Shown piece by piece: positions 44,183 through 53,617 of a stretch of 64,000 bases of DNA. The DNA is taken from the NCBI GenBank assembly GCA_040216735.1, contig JAVJOO010000003.1:1-64000 (forward strand), read 5' to 3'. The notes beneath the pieces are model-generated. The model was not told the origin of the DNA and did no database searches. It saw only the letters and a list, made by a program, of their open reading frames with translations. The DNA is from Alphaproteobacteria bacterium. GTDB taxonomy: Bacteria > Pseudomonadota > Alphaproteobacteria > SHVP01. How positions within the stretch are numbered: the first letter of the stretch is position 1; every line of letters starts with the position of its first letter. A program made the position numbers and the translations under genes.

Positions 44183-45428
44183 TACGGAACTTCCTTTCGT
44201 TGACGACGACTTGTGGAGACTCACTCTGTAATTGGGACAACGCGTTGCTGATGGACTCGGGTGTCATGCCGGTAGCGCCGGCGCGGACCGCGGTTGCCGA
44301 GATACCGTCGCGGCGGCGAACGGGGATCGGGTAGATCCAACCGCATTCGTCCATAATTGCGCGTACCATCATCCCGCCGAGGTCGCTGCCATGGATGCCG
44401 TGGATCGGTTTACCGGGATGGGCCTTCTTGATTTCGGCGATGACCCCGTGAAATCCCTTTTGGTCGTAAATCTCGGGCATGAACGCGACGTCGACGCGAT
44501 TGCTCAGACCGGCTTCTTCGAGGGCGCACTCAATCAAATGGCGGCGAGTCTCAGGGGCGAAGAAGCGTTGCCCGGTCGGGAAGTAATCGACATACGGATC
44601 GGCGCGCTCGGTACGTTCATAGATCTGCATGCCGCGTTCGATCCGGTCGATCACGATATCGCCGCGCTCCAACGCCAGCCGGTGGCCGCGAGGCACCAGC
44701 GTTGGGTGGACGATGACCCGTTCGAGGTTGCGGCGCTCAAGCGCATCACGGATCAGGCGAAGATGGGTGACATGAAAGGGGTTGAACGTCCCAAGAAAGA
44801 TTCCGATCCCTCGCTTGGGATAAAAAAGCCCGCGTAAATCCGAAAGGAGACCGCCGCCGAAGACAAAGACCGCGAACGCTAGGCCCAAAACGATGAAAGA
44901 TTCCTGAATCACCGGTACGCCGACGACGGCCGCGGCCGTCACGACGATATTGATCGATAGGGCCAACATGACGTTTCGGTTGAGGTCGCCGACATTCCGA
45001 TTGAACAACATGATCGCGACATACTGGGCGCCCTGGGAGGCCGCCGTCGTGAGCGCGGCGGCACCGACAATTCCGCCCAGCGCGGACAGATTGGTGTCGC
45101 CGAACACACCCCCAAGTTGTATGATGAGAAAGGCTGCTAAGTTGAACGCGAATTGGGCGCCGAATCTTGCAAGGCGCCCCGCCGTGACTAGCACCAGTGC
45201 ATAGTTGACCCGTTGTTCTATGCGGTTGCTAAGTCGCGAGTAAGTCGGCAGTGCTATGCCAATAAAGGCAGTCACGAGGATGAGGGCTGGGTTGGCCCAA
45301 GCGTCGAATCCGGCGGCGTAGGAGAGATACATGAGCGCACCGATAGCGGCACCCAACCGCGTCGACGGACTCCTTAAGTAGGCGCGATATATGGATTTTT
45401 TTTGCTTTGGCACAGATCCCCCACCCAA
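44154..45428 (-). CDS. Multi-TM protein fused to NadD-like nucleotidyltransferase
   Basis: 424 aa. The first 200 residues form about six hydrophobic helices (for example LILVTAFIGIALPTY, AFNLAAFLIIQLGGVFG, INIVVTAAAVVGVPV, FIVLGLAFAVFVFGGGLL). The C-terminal part is an HxGH-superfamily nucleotidyltransferase: GIFLGTFNPFHVTHLRL with H219/H222, and ISATAVR near residue 378 (ISxTxxR). Such domains transfer NMP groups, for instance to nicotinate mononucleotide. A membrane-anchored version is unusual. First gene of an overlapping trio with GNAT and cysteine hydrolase; divergent from a LysR regulator 99 bp away. Substrate unknown. Confidence 0.8.
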   Translation of the reverse strand: MGGGSVPKQKKSIYRAYLRSPSTRLGAAIGALMYLSYAAGFDAWANPALILVTAFIGIALPTYSRLSNRIEQRVNYALVLVTAGRLARFGAQFAFNLAAFLIIQLGGVFGDTNLSALGGIVGAAALTTAASQGAQYVAIMLFNRNVGDLNRNVMLALSINIVVTAAAVVGVPVIQESFIVLGLAFAVFVFGGGLLSDLRGLFYPKRGIGIFLGTFNPFHVTHLRLIRDALERRNLERVIVHPTLVPRGHRLALERGDIVIDRIERGMQIYERTERADPYVDYFPTGQRFFAPETRRHLIECALEEAGLSNRVDVAFMPEIYDQKGFHGVIAEIKKAHPGKPIHGIHGSDLGGMMVRAIMDECGWIYPIPVRRRDGISATAVRAGATGMTPESISNALSQLQSESPQVVVNERKFRNDKGVLVPA

Positions 45429-45527
45429 TTCTGTTGCCGCGCGATAGACATCCGCCTACCCTCAAAACATGCGTCACCGTATCGGTCGTTTTAGGCGCTG
45501 CGAATTAACAAAATACGCATAAAAGAC

Positions 45528-46496
45528 ATGCAAAAAAGCAGATCGGCTGGAGAACTCCGGGATTGGCGCGACATCCAGTACTTTCTGGCGGTCGCGCGCA
45601 CGGGCAGCTTCTCCGAGGCTGGTCGGCTCCTAAAAACCAATCAGTCGACCGTCGGCCGGCGCATCGCCGCGCTGGAAGACCGGCTCGGTGCCAAGCTCTT
45701 CGACCGGCACAGCCGCGGCATGCGCCTTACCCCGGCAGGAAAACTGATCTTCAGCCAGGCCGCTGACATGGAGGCCTCGGCGGCGGGTATCGAACGCCAG
45801 CTTGCGGGCGCCGACAACGAAATGACCGGTCTCGTCCGCATATCCATTACCGAAGGTCTCGCGACTCTTTGGTTGCCGCCGAAGCTCGTGGAGTTCCAGC
45901 GCGAACATCCGCACATCATGATCGAAACGGTCTGCAAGGACCGGGTCGTCGACCTTGCCATGCGCGAGGCCGATATCGCGGTTCGCTATGCGCGGCCTTC
46001 CGAACCCAAGTTGGTGGCGCGCAAGGTCGGGGCGATGGACCTGCACCTCTTCGCCACCAAATCCTACGTGCGCGTGTTCGGCACGCCGGAGTCGATCGAC
46101 GATTTGTACCGGCACCGCCTCGTTGATCACACGGCGCTCCACATGAACCCGGGTTGGATGCCGTGGACCGATATCGTCCAGCGCCACAACGCGGTCGTCT
46201 ATCGCTCGAATTCTTCTGCGTCGGTCGTGTCGGCGGTGCGTATGGGCATGGGTATCGGTCTTTTTCCGCTCTACGTCGAAGAGCTCGATTCGGAATTCGT
46301 CCGCCTTCCGGTGGACACCAATTGCTCGGCTGAAATCTGGCTGGTCTCGCACGAAGAAACCAACAAGGGTGCCCGTATCCGCGCGGTAATCGATCACTTG
46401 TCGGATGTCTTCGATCAAGACCGCGCGCGGTGGTTCTCGCGCAAACCCCGGCCATCGCGCCGCGCTGCAAAACACGAAGAACGCCGGGCGGTCTAG
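45528..46496 (+). CDS. LysR family transcriptional regulator
   Basis: 322 aa. The N-terminal winged helix-turn-helix DIQYFLAVARTGSFSEAGRLLKTNQSTVGRRIAALEDRLGAKLFDR is standard. The effector domain (GLVRISITEGLATLWLPPKLVEF onward) follows. It is placed between the divergent nucleotidyltransferase trio and the downstream liv transporter, so it could control either; the shared 99-bp upstream region is AT-rich near the start (AATTAACAAAATACGCATAAAAG is inside it). C-terminus ends with a basic tail (RKPRPSRRAAKHEERRA). Confidence 0.92.
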   Translation: MQKSRSAGELRDWRDIQYFLAVARTGSFSEAGRLLKTNQSTVGRRIAALEDRLGAKLFDRHSRGMRLTPAGKLIFSQAADMEASAAGIERQLAGADNEMTGLVRISITEGLATLWLPPKLVEFQREHPHIMIETVCKDRVVDLAMREADIAVRYARPSEPKLVARKVGAMDLHLFATKSYVRVFGTPESIDDLYRHRLVDHTALHMNPGWMPWTDIVQRHNAVVYRSNSSASVVSAVRMGMGIGLFPLYVEELDSEFVRLPVDTNCSAEIWLVSHEETNKGARIRAVIDHLSDVFDQDRARWFSRKPRPSRRAAKHEERRAV

Positions 46497-46668
46497 CCGG
46501 GGACGATCTGGGCGGAACGCCCGCGGCTTTCGTAGACTTGGAATAACCGGGACTGTAGGTTGCGAGGGCCTGACGTAGGGAAGGCTGCAAAATGACCCGG
46601 GCGGGATTGATCGCCCGGGCGCAAACAGGGAGGCGGTTGCCGATCTATCGGCGACCGTCGAGACGATC

Positions 46669-47562
46669 ATGTTGATACTTCAACAACTGATATCCGGCCT
46701 GATGATCGGCGGCATCTACGTCATGGTGGCGGTGGCATTCACGCTCACCATTGGGATGCTCAACTTCCTCAATTTTACGATCCCGGCGCTCTTCATGCTT
46801 TCGGGCATGGTGGCCTGGGGTCTCACGACGATCGGGGTCCACTGGGCGCTGGCGCTGCTCGGCGGGGTCGCCACAGCGACAGTCGCGTCGCTGATCGTCG
46901 AGCGTTTCACCTATCGCTACATGCGGGTGCGGTATGGCGATGCTACGGAGCATGCGCTTCCGCTGGTGAGTTCGTTAGGCTTTTTGATCATTTTCGAACA
47001 TCTCGTTCTGGTTATTCTCGGTTCCGATCCGCAGCGGTTTCCGACGCCGTTCACGAGTGCGGACTTCCACATCGGTAAGCTGGTCATCGGCATTCCCCAA
47101 CTTGCAAGCCTCGTGCTGGCACTGGCAATCGTGTGGGGCCTAAGCGTCATGCTGAAGCGTAGCCGCGTCGGCCGTGCGCTACGAAGCATCGCGGAGAACC
47201 CCGATGCGGCGACCCTCATGGGGGTCAGCGTCAACTATATCGTCCCGATCGTCTTCGTCATCACCGGCCTGATGGCGGGTATTGCAGGCATGTTGTTCAC
47301 GCTCAATTACGCCAACATCAATGCCTACATGGGGGACAACGTCGCTGCAAAGGCCATCGCCGGGATGGTCATCGGCGGGCTGGGCAATATTTGGGGCGCG
47401 ATCGCCGGCGGGTTGATCGTGGGTCTCACCGAGGTGCTGGCGATCCATTTCTTCGGCGCCGACATCGTCAAGATTCCGATTTGGGGATTGTTGCTATTGA
47501 TCCTTCTGATCCGCCCGGCCGGATTGTTCGGCCATACCGCCATCGGCAAAGGGAAGTTCTAA
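46669..47562 (+). CDS. livH: Branched-chain amino acid-type ABC transporter permease LivH
   Basis: 297 aa. Membrane helices start with LQQLISGLMIGGIYVMVAVAFTLTIGML, and the later MGVSVNYIVPIVFVITGLMAGIAGMLF and GMVIGGLGNIWGAIAGGLIVGLTEVL segments are typical of LivH-type permeases. First gene of a five-gene importer (H, M, G, F, K) in tight series with 3-bp or overlapping junctions. A 172-bp region separates it from lysR. Confidence 0.92.
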   Translation: MLILQQLISGLMIGGIYVMVAVAFTLTIGMLNFLNFTIPALFMLSGMVAWGLTTIGVHWALALLGGVATATVASLIVERFTYRYMRVRYGDATEHALPLVSSLGFLIIFEHLVLVILGSDPQRFPTPFTSADFHIGKLVIGIPQLASLVLALAIVWGLSVMLKRSRVGRALRSIAENPDAATLMGVSVNYIVPIVFVITGLMAGIAGMLFTLNYANINAYMGDNVAAKAIAGMVIGGLGNIWGAIAGGLIVGLTEVLAIHFFGADIVKIPIWGLLLLILLIRPAGLFGHTAIGKGKF

Positions 47563-47565
47563 GCC

Positions 47566-48435
47566 ATGAGCGGCTATTGGACCGGCATCCTGGCGATTCT
47601 CTGCTTCAATATCGTGGTGGCCTACTCGGTTTTCCTGCCTGCGGCGGCCGGGCAACTGAACCTCGGCGCGGCCGGTTTTGTCGCTATCGGCGCCTACACG
47701 AGCGGGTATCTCAGCACCGATGTCGGCCTCGCGATGTGGTTGACCATCCCCCTGGCGGCCCTTGCAACCGGCGCGGTTGCCTTTCTTATCTCGTTCCCAA
47801 TCTTGCGTACCCGCGGCGTCTACATGGTGTTGGCGACGCTGGCCTTCGCGGAGATCGTCCAGGGAATATATATCAACCTGGAGATATTCGGCGCGGCGGC
47901 CGGATATCCGGTCGTGGCTTTCGCCGAACTCGACATCATCGCGCCGATTACGTTCGCCGTCGTTCTGTTCGTCTTTTTCTTGATGTCGACACGGTTCGGA
48001 CTGTCGATGCGCGCGGTTCACGACGACGAGCGGGTGGCTAGCCTATTTGGTGTGCACACCCGCATGACGCAGGTGGCGGCCTTCACGCTCGGTGGAGTCC
48101 TCGCCGGGGTTGGCGGTGCGATCTGGGCGCATCAATTCAACTATGTCGAAATCCAGCATTTCAACATTCTGCTCAGTACTTTCGTACTGCTTTACGTCCT
48201 GATTGGCGGGACCCAAACCCCGTTCGGGCCGTTGGTCGGCGCGGTCTTTTTTACGCTGTTACCGGAGTTCCTGCGGGTCAGCCACGAATGGCGGTTCGTG
48301 ATCTTTGGCGTCATCATCGTCCTGATGATGGTTGTCCGGCCGGAAGGGTTGGTCACCCGCACGCTCACCGATCGGGTCTACGGATTGTTTAGGCGCAGCG
48401 GCGGCACGCCGCTTGCCGAGGGCGGCAAACGATGA
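47566..48435 (+). CDS. livM: Branched-chain amino acid-type ABC transporter permease LivM
   Basis: 289 aa, about eight membrane helices. VFLPAAAGQLNLGAAGFVAIGAYTSGYL and the EAA-like loop RAVHDDERVASLFGVHTRMTQVAAFTLGGVLAGVGGAIWAHQF identify LivM. 3 bp after livH; overlaps livG by 4 bp (ATGA). Confidence 0.92.
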   Translation: MSGYWTGILAILCFNIVVAYSVFLPAAAGQLNLGAAGFVAIGAYTSGYLSTDVGLAMWLTIPLAALATGAVAFLISFPILRTRGVYMVLATLAFAEIVQGIYINLEIFGAAAGYPVVAFAELDIIAPITFAVVLFVFFLMSTRFGLSMRAVHDDERVASLFGVHTRMTQVAAFTLGGVLAGVGGAIWAHQFNYVEIQHFNILLSTFVLLYVLIGGTQTPFGPLVGAVFFTLLPEFLRVSHEWRFVIFGVIIVLMMVVRPEGLVTRTLTDRVYGLFRRSGGTPLAEGGKR

Positions 48436-49205
48436 CGGATGCCGTTCTCTCCTTTCAGACCGTTTCGAAGAATTTCAGCGGACTGCGTGTGGTCGACGAG
48501 GTGTCGTTCGACGTCGCCCGTGGCAGCCGCACCGCCCTAATCGGCCCAAACGGGGCCGGGAAGACCACCGTCTTTAACTTGATCAGCGGTGTGTATCCGA
48601 TCGACGACGGGAAGGTTCTGCTCGACGGCATCGATATCACGCATCTCCCGGACCGCGAGCGTATCAATAAGGGGATCTCGCGCAGCTTCCAGAATATTCG
48701 TCTAATGCCGCATCTGAGTGCGGTCGAGAATGTCATGCTTGGTCAGCACGCCCGCGCGAGACGACTGGGTAGCCTGCTGTTCCCGCTCGGGTGGTTGCCG
48801 GGGAACCGTTGGGCCCGCGAGGCCGCCGATGCATTGGCCCAGGCTGGTCTTGGTACCTATCCAGGGGAGGTTGTCGCCAATCTTCCCTATGGCGTGCAAA
48901 AACGGATCGAGGTCGTCCGCGCGATGATGTCCGACCCGAAGGTTCTGCTACTCGATGAACCGGCAGCGGGCCTCAACGAGAAAGAAACCGAAGAGCTCCA
49001 ACTGTTGCTCGAAGGGGTGTCGAAGCGCGGCGTCACGCTGCTGGTCGTCGAACACGACATGCAGTTCGTCCGCAGCCTTTGCGACCATGTCGTTGTGCTC
49101 AATTTCGGAAAGAAGATTTTTGAGGGACCCTCCAACGAGGTCCAGCGCGATCCCGGCGTACTTGAAGCTTATCTCGGGTCAGAGGCGGTCGGCGATGCTG
49201 CTTGA
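48432..49205 (+). CDS. livG: ABC transporter ATP-binding protein LivG
   Basis: 257 aa. Walker A GPNGAGKTT, signature-like NLPYGVQKRIEVVRAM (instead of LSxGQ, a known LivG variant), Walker B VLLLDEPAAGLN, and switch His in VVEHDMQFV. It pairs with LivF as the heterodimeric ATPase. Its 3' end overlaps livF by 11 bp. Confidence 0.95.
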   Translation: MTDAVLSFQTVSKNFSGLRVVDEVSFDVARGSRTALIGPNGAGKTTVFNLISGVYPIDDGKVLLDGIDITHLPDRERINKGISRSFQNIRLMPHLSAVENVMLGQHARARRLGSLLFPLGWLPGNRWAREAADALAQAGLGTYPGEVVANLPYGVQKRIEVVRAMMSDPKVLLLDEPAAGLNEKETEELQLLLEGVSKRGVTLLVVEHDMQFVRSLCDHVVVLNFGKKIFEGPSNEVQRDPGVLEAYLGSEAVGDAA

Positions 49206-49902
49206 AGCCGAAGACTTGAATGTCCGCTACGGCCGTAACCACGCCGTCCGTCACGTGTCGTTGTCGGTCGGCGAGGGGGAGATCGTCACCGTGTTGGGTG
49301 CCAACGGCGCCGGGAAAAGCTCGCTCCTCAAGGCCCTCCAGGGAACCGCGGCTGCAACCGCAGAAAAGTTGCGTTTCCTCGGACAAGATATTTCTTCGCG
49401 GTCGGCCCAGAAACGCGTGCGTTCGGGTTTGGTAATGGTGCCGGAGGGGCGGCAGATCTTCGTTTCCATGTCCGTGCACGACAATCTGCTGATGGGCGCC
49501 TATTGCCGGCGGGATTCCGATGTCGCGAAGGACATCGAAGGCATCTACGAACGCTTTCCCAATCTAGCCCAACGGCGTTCGATGCCCGCGTCGGTTCTTT
49601 CCGGCGGCGAGCAGCAAATGCTGGCAATCAGCCGGGCACTGCTGGCGCGCCCTGTTCTGATGATGCTCGACGAACCGTCGTTGGGCCTCAGTCCAATATT
49701 GGTCAAACAACTCTTCGAGCTGATCGTGTCGTTGAATCAAGGCGGAATATCGATCCTTTTGGTCGAACAGAATACCCATAAAGCCTTGCAAACCGCGAAC
49801 CGTGGCTACGTTTTGGAACTGGGAAAAGTGGTCGCCGAAGGACCGTCGGAACAGCTTCGTAGTGGCGAGAAACTGGAAGCCGCCTACCTCGGCACCGGAT
49901 AA
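49195..49902 (+). CDS. livF: ABC transporter ATP-binding protein LivF
   Basis: ATG 49195 (MLLEAEDLNVRYGRNHAVRHV) gives 235 aa; the frame is open earlier inside livG but out of family. Walker A GANGAGKSS, signature LSGGEQQMLAISRAL, Walker B MMLDEPSLGLS and the VEQNTHKAL switch are present. Second ATPase of the liv system. Confidence 0.95.
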   Translation: MLLEAEDLNVRYGRNHAVRHVSLSVGEGEIVTVLGANGAGKSSLLKALQGTAAATAEKLRFLGQDISSRSAQKRVRSGLVMVPEGRQIFVSMSVHDNLLMGAYCRRDSDVAKDIEGIYERFPNLAQRRSMPASVLSGGEQQMLAISRALLARPVLMMLDEPSLGLSPILVKQLFELIVSLNQGGISILLVEQNTHKALQTANRGYVLELGKVVAEGPSEQLRSGEKLEAAYLGTG

Positions 49903-49983
49903 CGCCGTCTTGTTAAGGCACGTTCCGAACGTCAGAATGTCATCAGGTCCGGACGAACGGACACAACCTGGGAGGAAGATACT

Positions 49984-51180
49984 GTGAAAAGATTTACTGG
50001 AGTTGCCGCCGCCGCGTTGGCGGCGTCGCTCGTCGCAGCGCCCGCCGGCGCCGCAGAAGAGATCGTTCTTGGCCTCAACATGGCCAAGACTGGGTTCTTG
50101 AAGTCGTCGGGCGAAACCACCGAGACCGCGGTCGATATCGCCGTTGCCGAAATCAATGCCGCCGGCGGCATCGGCGGTAAGATGATCAAGGTCGTCAAGT
50201 TCGATACCGGCAGCGATGCCAAGCAGGCCGCGGTCGCCACACGCAAACTTGCTGAGGACGACCACGCGCTTGCGATCATCGGTCCGTTCTCGTCGGGCGA
50301 AGCGCGTGTCGCATTTGCCGTTGGCGAACGCCTTGGGATCGTTCAGATTCCAAATGCCGCGTCGACCCCCGGTTTGGCCAAAGACAACTCGTTTGCGTTC
50401 CGCGTCACCGAAGACGAAGGCAAGCAGTTCAACCGGATGCTGACCAGCCTGAAGCGCAAAGGCATTCCAGCCGGGTCGGCCGCGATCATGTACGAGTCGG
50501 ATCAGTTCGTGTCCAAGGCGGTCGGGACCGGGATCATGCCGGGCGCGTTCGCAGCCGTGGGCATTAAAGTTGTCGGCGAGCCCGAGGGATTCCCGCAGAA
50601 CGCCTTCGACCTGTCGCCGCAAATTGCCAAGATCATGCAGACTCCGCCCGATCTGATCGGTGCCGGTGCGATCCTCGACAATGCGGTGAAGATTCTGAAA
50701 GAAGCCCGGCGTCAGGGCTTCAAGGGCCGCATGGTCGGCTCCCAGCTTTTCGCGGATCCCGAGATCGTCAACGTGGTTGGCACCGAAGCCGACGGCACCA
50801 TTTTTGCCGCTGGGTACTGGTGGGACTTGAACGACAAGACCCGGGCGTTCACCGAAAAATTCAACGCTGAAAACAAAAAGCGCGGGATCGAATCGGCTTT
50901 CCCGCACCATGTCGACGCCCAGGCTTACGAGATCGTCTATCTCCTGGCCCAGGTCATTAAAGAGACGGGCGCCACCGGTGGCATGGCTGCGTTAAAGGAC
51001 GAACGCATCGCCATCCGCGATCAGCTCCGCAAGACCGACTACGTCGGTATGCTCGGCCCGATTTGCTTCGACGCCGACGGCGATGCCGAATTGCCGGGCT
51101 TCATCATCGAGCTCAAGGACGGCAAATGGTCGATGTTCGACCAGCATCCGGCCGACAAGTGTGAGAAGACCGGCTCCTAG
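49984..51180 (+). CDS. Periplasmic substrate-binding protein of the liv-type transporter (LivK-like)
   Basis: 398 aa from GTG with GGAGGAAG upstream. Cleavable signal peptide (AAAALAASLVAAPAGAAE), then a type I periplasmic binding fold: EEIVLGLNMAKTGFLKSSGETTETAVDIAVAEINAAGGIGGK and IIGPFSSGEARVAFAVGERLGI. The ligand could be branched-chain amino acids, amides or other small organics; it cannot be fixed from sequence. Closed by a strong terminator. Confidence 0.9.
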   Translation: MKRFTGVAAAALAASLVAAPAGAAEEIVLGLNMAKTGFLKSSGETTETAVDIAVAEINAAGGIGGKMIKVVKFDTGSDAKQAAVATRKLAEDDHALAIIGPFSSGEARVAFAVGERLGIVQIPNAASTPGLAKDNSFAFRVTEDEGKQFNRMLTSLKRKGIPAGSAAIMYESDQFVSKAVGTGIMPGAFAAVGIKVVGEPEGFPQNAFDLSPQIAKIMQTPPDLIGAGAILDNAVKILKEARRQGFKGRMVGSQLFADPEIVNVVGTEADGTIFAAGYWWDLNDKTRAFTEKFNAENKKRGIESAFPHHVDAQAYEIVYLLAQVIKETGATGGMAALKDERIAIRDQLRKTDYVGMLGPICFDADGDAELPGFIIELKDGKWSMFDQHPADKCEKTGS

Positions 51181-51200
51181 TCGTTCGACTGGAAGGGTGA

Positions 51201-51232
51201 AAAAGGGGCGGCGCTTGACCGCCCCTTTTTTT
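51201..51232 (+). terminator. Rho-independent terminator of the liv operon
   Basis: Stem GGGGCGG/CCGCCCC (51205-51211, 51219-51225), 7-nt loop, followed by seven T. It is preceded by four A, so it could also act on the opposite strand. Confidence 0.93.
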
Positions 51233-51256
51233 GCCTTGTGCCCGGTATTTGCGAAC

Positions 51257-53617
51257 GTGGGCCGGCCTTTTCACGCGCGTTGGCGGTTCCGCGCCCTCTA
51301 CCTCGGGCTCTTCGTCGCGTTCCTGCCGGTACCGTCGCTCGCCGCCGACACCGTTGCCGGAAAGTTGGAAGCGAGTTTTGAGGAACGCGGCCTCGGACGC
51401 GACGCGATGGGCGTCATCCCCAACACCGTCTTTCGGGCAGGACAAGCGCCGCCACGGGCCACCGAACCGGGTTTCCTGCGTACCATCGAAACCCCGGCCA
51501 AGCTCTTCGATGCGCCGACGAAACAATTTGAGGAGGCGCTCCGGCGCGCTGGGTGGAACGTCCCCCTTAGGGACGACACCCGCCGACGCTCGTTGGTGCA
51601 GTCGGACGCTGCGGCAGTGGGCAGGTTTGCGAGCCTATCGCACCGCACGGTCGATCGATGGCGGCAATCCCTGGATCGGTTCCAACGCGCCGGCGGCACG
51701 GACCGGACCGGTCTCAAGGACACGCTTGGAAGCGGCGATATCCCCAACCGGATCGTCCAGGCCGGTCTCGACGCCGGATTGGCGGAGACCTCAATGCGCC
51801 TTGGCAAGGTCGTACTTCCCTTCGCGTTCGATCTGATGGTGGCCGGACCCTCCACACCGCATTTTGCACCGAGCGGCGTCGAGCGGCTTGAGGGCACGTT
51901 CGGACCCGATCGTCATCGCCCGACCGGTGGTGCTGGCGTGACGTTGATCGTCGACCCCGGCGGTGACGACACCTACGACTTCGCCGACCTTCGCGCTGGG
52001 AGCGTTGTGATCGTTGTCGATCAGGACGGTGACGATTCCTACAGCGGCTCGGGCGGTGTCCTGTCGGTCTTGGTCGTGATCGACCATGCCGGCGACGACC
52101 GCTGGGGTGGAGGCGGCCCGGGACCGTCGGCGGCCTTCGGCGGGATTGCCGTGCTCGTCGATCTCCGCGGCGACGACATCTATGAGGCCGGCTATTTCGG
52201 CCAGGCCGCGGCCGTCCTTGGTCGGGCACTTCTTTACGATGCCGCCGGCGACGACACCTATCGGCTGGACGGTCTCGGTCAGGGGTTTGCCGGAACCGCC
52301 GGCGCGGCGGTTCTGGTCGATCTCGACGGCGACGACCGCTACCGCGCAGGCGGGTACGACGACGCCTTCGACCGTGGCGGCCGGGTCAGCAAGGCGCAGG
52401 GCGTCGGGTTTGGCAACCGCGAGGGCACGGCGGGCGGAATCGGGGTTCTCCTGGACCGGCGGGGCGACGACACCTACGACGCCGAGATGTTCGCTCAAGG
52501 GTACGGCTTCTATTTCGGGATGGGTTTGCTCGCCGACCGCGCCGGTCGCGATCGGTACACCGCGATACGCTATGCCCAAGGGTCGTCTGCCCACGTCGCC
52601 GTCGGCGTCCTCGTGGATGACGCGGGAGACGATTCCTATTTGGCGCCCGTCGGCGTTTCCCAAGGGATGGGGTTGGATCGTTCCATCGGCTACCTGCGCG
52701 ACGGTGCCGGAAACGACCGTTACGACGCAGGATCGCTGGCCCAGGGTGCCAGCACCGCGAACGGCTTGGGCGTTGTCTTCGACGGCGGCGGCGCGGACTC
52801 GTTTTCTTTGGCGGGGTCGGGCTGGGGGGAGGGGCACTGGGCTGGCGGCCTGCCCGGCGTTGGCGCGTTGTTGGGCGCTGCAGTCGAGGACACTTTCACT
52901 GGGGGAAGCGAGCGCCAGGTAGTCGAAAAGATGCCGCTCGGCGGACCCCGCGGGCAAAGCGTTGCGCGCATCGAAGGGCCCACGGCGCCCGCATGCGTTG
53001 CGCCCAGTACGGAGAAGGCTCAAACCGGTTCTCTCGCCGAAGCCCTGGACATCGCCTATCCGCTCGCTGGGGACAGCGTGGCAGCCAAGGATGCCCATCT
53101 CTTCGTCCGCCGCGCGCTTTCGCTCGATCTTGGGGCGGTGATCGCTGCCGTTGGCGACAACGAGCATCGCGGCCTGGGTCTGCTCGGTGTTTTGCGATGT
53201 GTCGTGCGGGATCAGGGCGAGCCAGAGACCGAACGGATCATCGACGCCGTGGCGGCGCGGCTTCGCGAAGGTCACCTCGCCCAAGCTTGGATCTACGCGG
53301 GGGCGCTGGTCGCTGTGGAGCGTCCGCCCGGCGCTGGACGTCCGATTGTCGCGGCGCTGGCGTCGCAACGCGATTGCACGGCGCTTGTCGGCGCGATCGA
53401 ACTTGCCCGCCGCACCCTCGTCCTGAGCGAGATCGCCGCACCGGATTGGATCGATGCCGTGGTTCGCCGCGGCGCGCACAGTCCATGCTGGCGCGCCCAA
53501 GCGGTCGCTTTGCGGTTCGGCGATGCGGTTGGCTACTACCCATCGTTCAGCCGTTCGGGCTTTCCGACTTTTCTCCGGGACGACGAGGTGCGTCGGCAAG
53601 CCTTCCCGGCGCGCTAG
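51257..53617 (+). CDS. Exported repeat protein with about 11 GDDxY motifs
   Basis: GTG 51257 lies just after the liv terminator and gives 786 aa with a signal peptide (RALYLGLFVAFLPVPSLAA). Residues about 230-530 contain some 11 repeats of a hydrophobic strand, a turn and a GDDxY-type motif (GGDDTY, DGDDSY, AGDDRW, RGDDIY, AGDDTY, DGDDRY, RGDDTY, AGRDRY, AGDDSY, AGNDRY, GGADSF). Spacing is 17 to 57 residues. Such Asp-rich turns suggest a calcium-binding beta-solenoid. The C-terminal 200 residues are helical (HEAT-like, for example RIIDAVAARLREGHLAQAWIYAGALVAVERPPG). No enzyme motif is recognised. A surface or periplasmic structural protein is the best guess. Confidence 0.7.
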   Translation: MGRPFHARWRFRALYLGLFVAFLPVPSLAADTVAGKLEASFEERGLGRDAMGVIPNTVFRAGQAPPRATEPGFLRTIETPAKLFDAPTKQFEEALRRAGWNVPLRDDTRRRSLVQSDAAAVGRFASLSHRTVDRWRQSLDRFQRAGGTDRTGLKDTLGSGDIPNRIVQAGLDAGLAETSMRLGKVVLPFAFDLMVAGPSTPHFAPSGVERLEGTFGPDRHRPTGGAGVTLIVDPGGDDTYDFADLRAGSVVIVVDQDGDDSYSGSGGVLSVLVVIDHAGDDRWGGGGPGPSAAFGGIAVLVDLRGDDIYEAGYFGQAAAVLGRALLYDAAGDDTYRLDGLGQGFAGTAGAAVLVDLDGDDRYRAGGYDDAFDRGGRVSKAQGVGFGNREGTAGGIGVLLDRRGDDTYDAEMFAQGYGFYFGMGLLADRAGRDRYTAIRYAQGSSAHVAVGVLVDDAGDDSYLAPVGVSQGMGLDRSIGYLRDGAGNDRYDAGSLAQGASTANGLGVVFDGGGADSFSLAGSGWGEGHWAGGLPGVGALLGAAVEDTFTGGSERQVVEKMPLGGPRGQSVARIEGPTAPACVAPSTEKAQTGSLAEALDIAYPLAGDSVAAKDAHLFVRRALSLDLGAVIAAVGDNEHRGLGLLGVLRCVVRDQGEPETERIIDAVAARLREGHLAQAWIYAGALVAVERPPGAGRPIVAALASQRDCTALVGAIELARRTLVLSEIAAPDWIDAVVRRGAHSPCWRAQAVALRFGDAVGYYPSFSRSGFPTFLRDDEVRRQAFPAR
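51945..52810 (+). repeat. Region encoding the GDDxY repeats
   Basis: DNA for the repeated motif GGCGACGACACCTACGAC and its variants recurs across this interval. The variation between copies shows they are old and not recently amplified. Confidence 0.65.

Noticed and set aside
51945-52810. RTX toxin-like calcium repeats
   Set aside because: The motif is GDDxY with a hydrophobic strand between copies, not the GGxGxDxUx nonapeptide, and no type I secretion gene is nearby.
51791-53599. 602-aa open frame on the minus strand
   Set aside because: It is the reverse of the repeat protein. The plus strand has a start after the terminator, a signal peptide and periodic motifs; the minus-strand translation has none.
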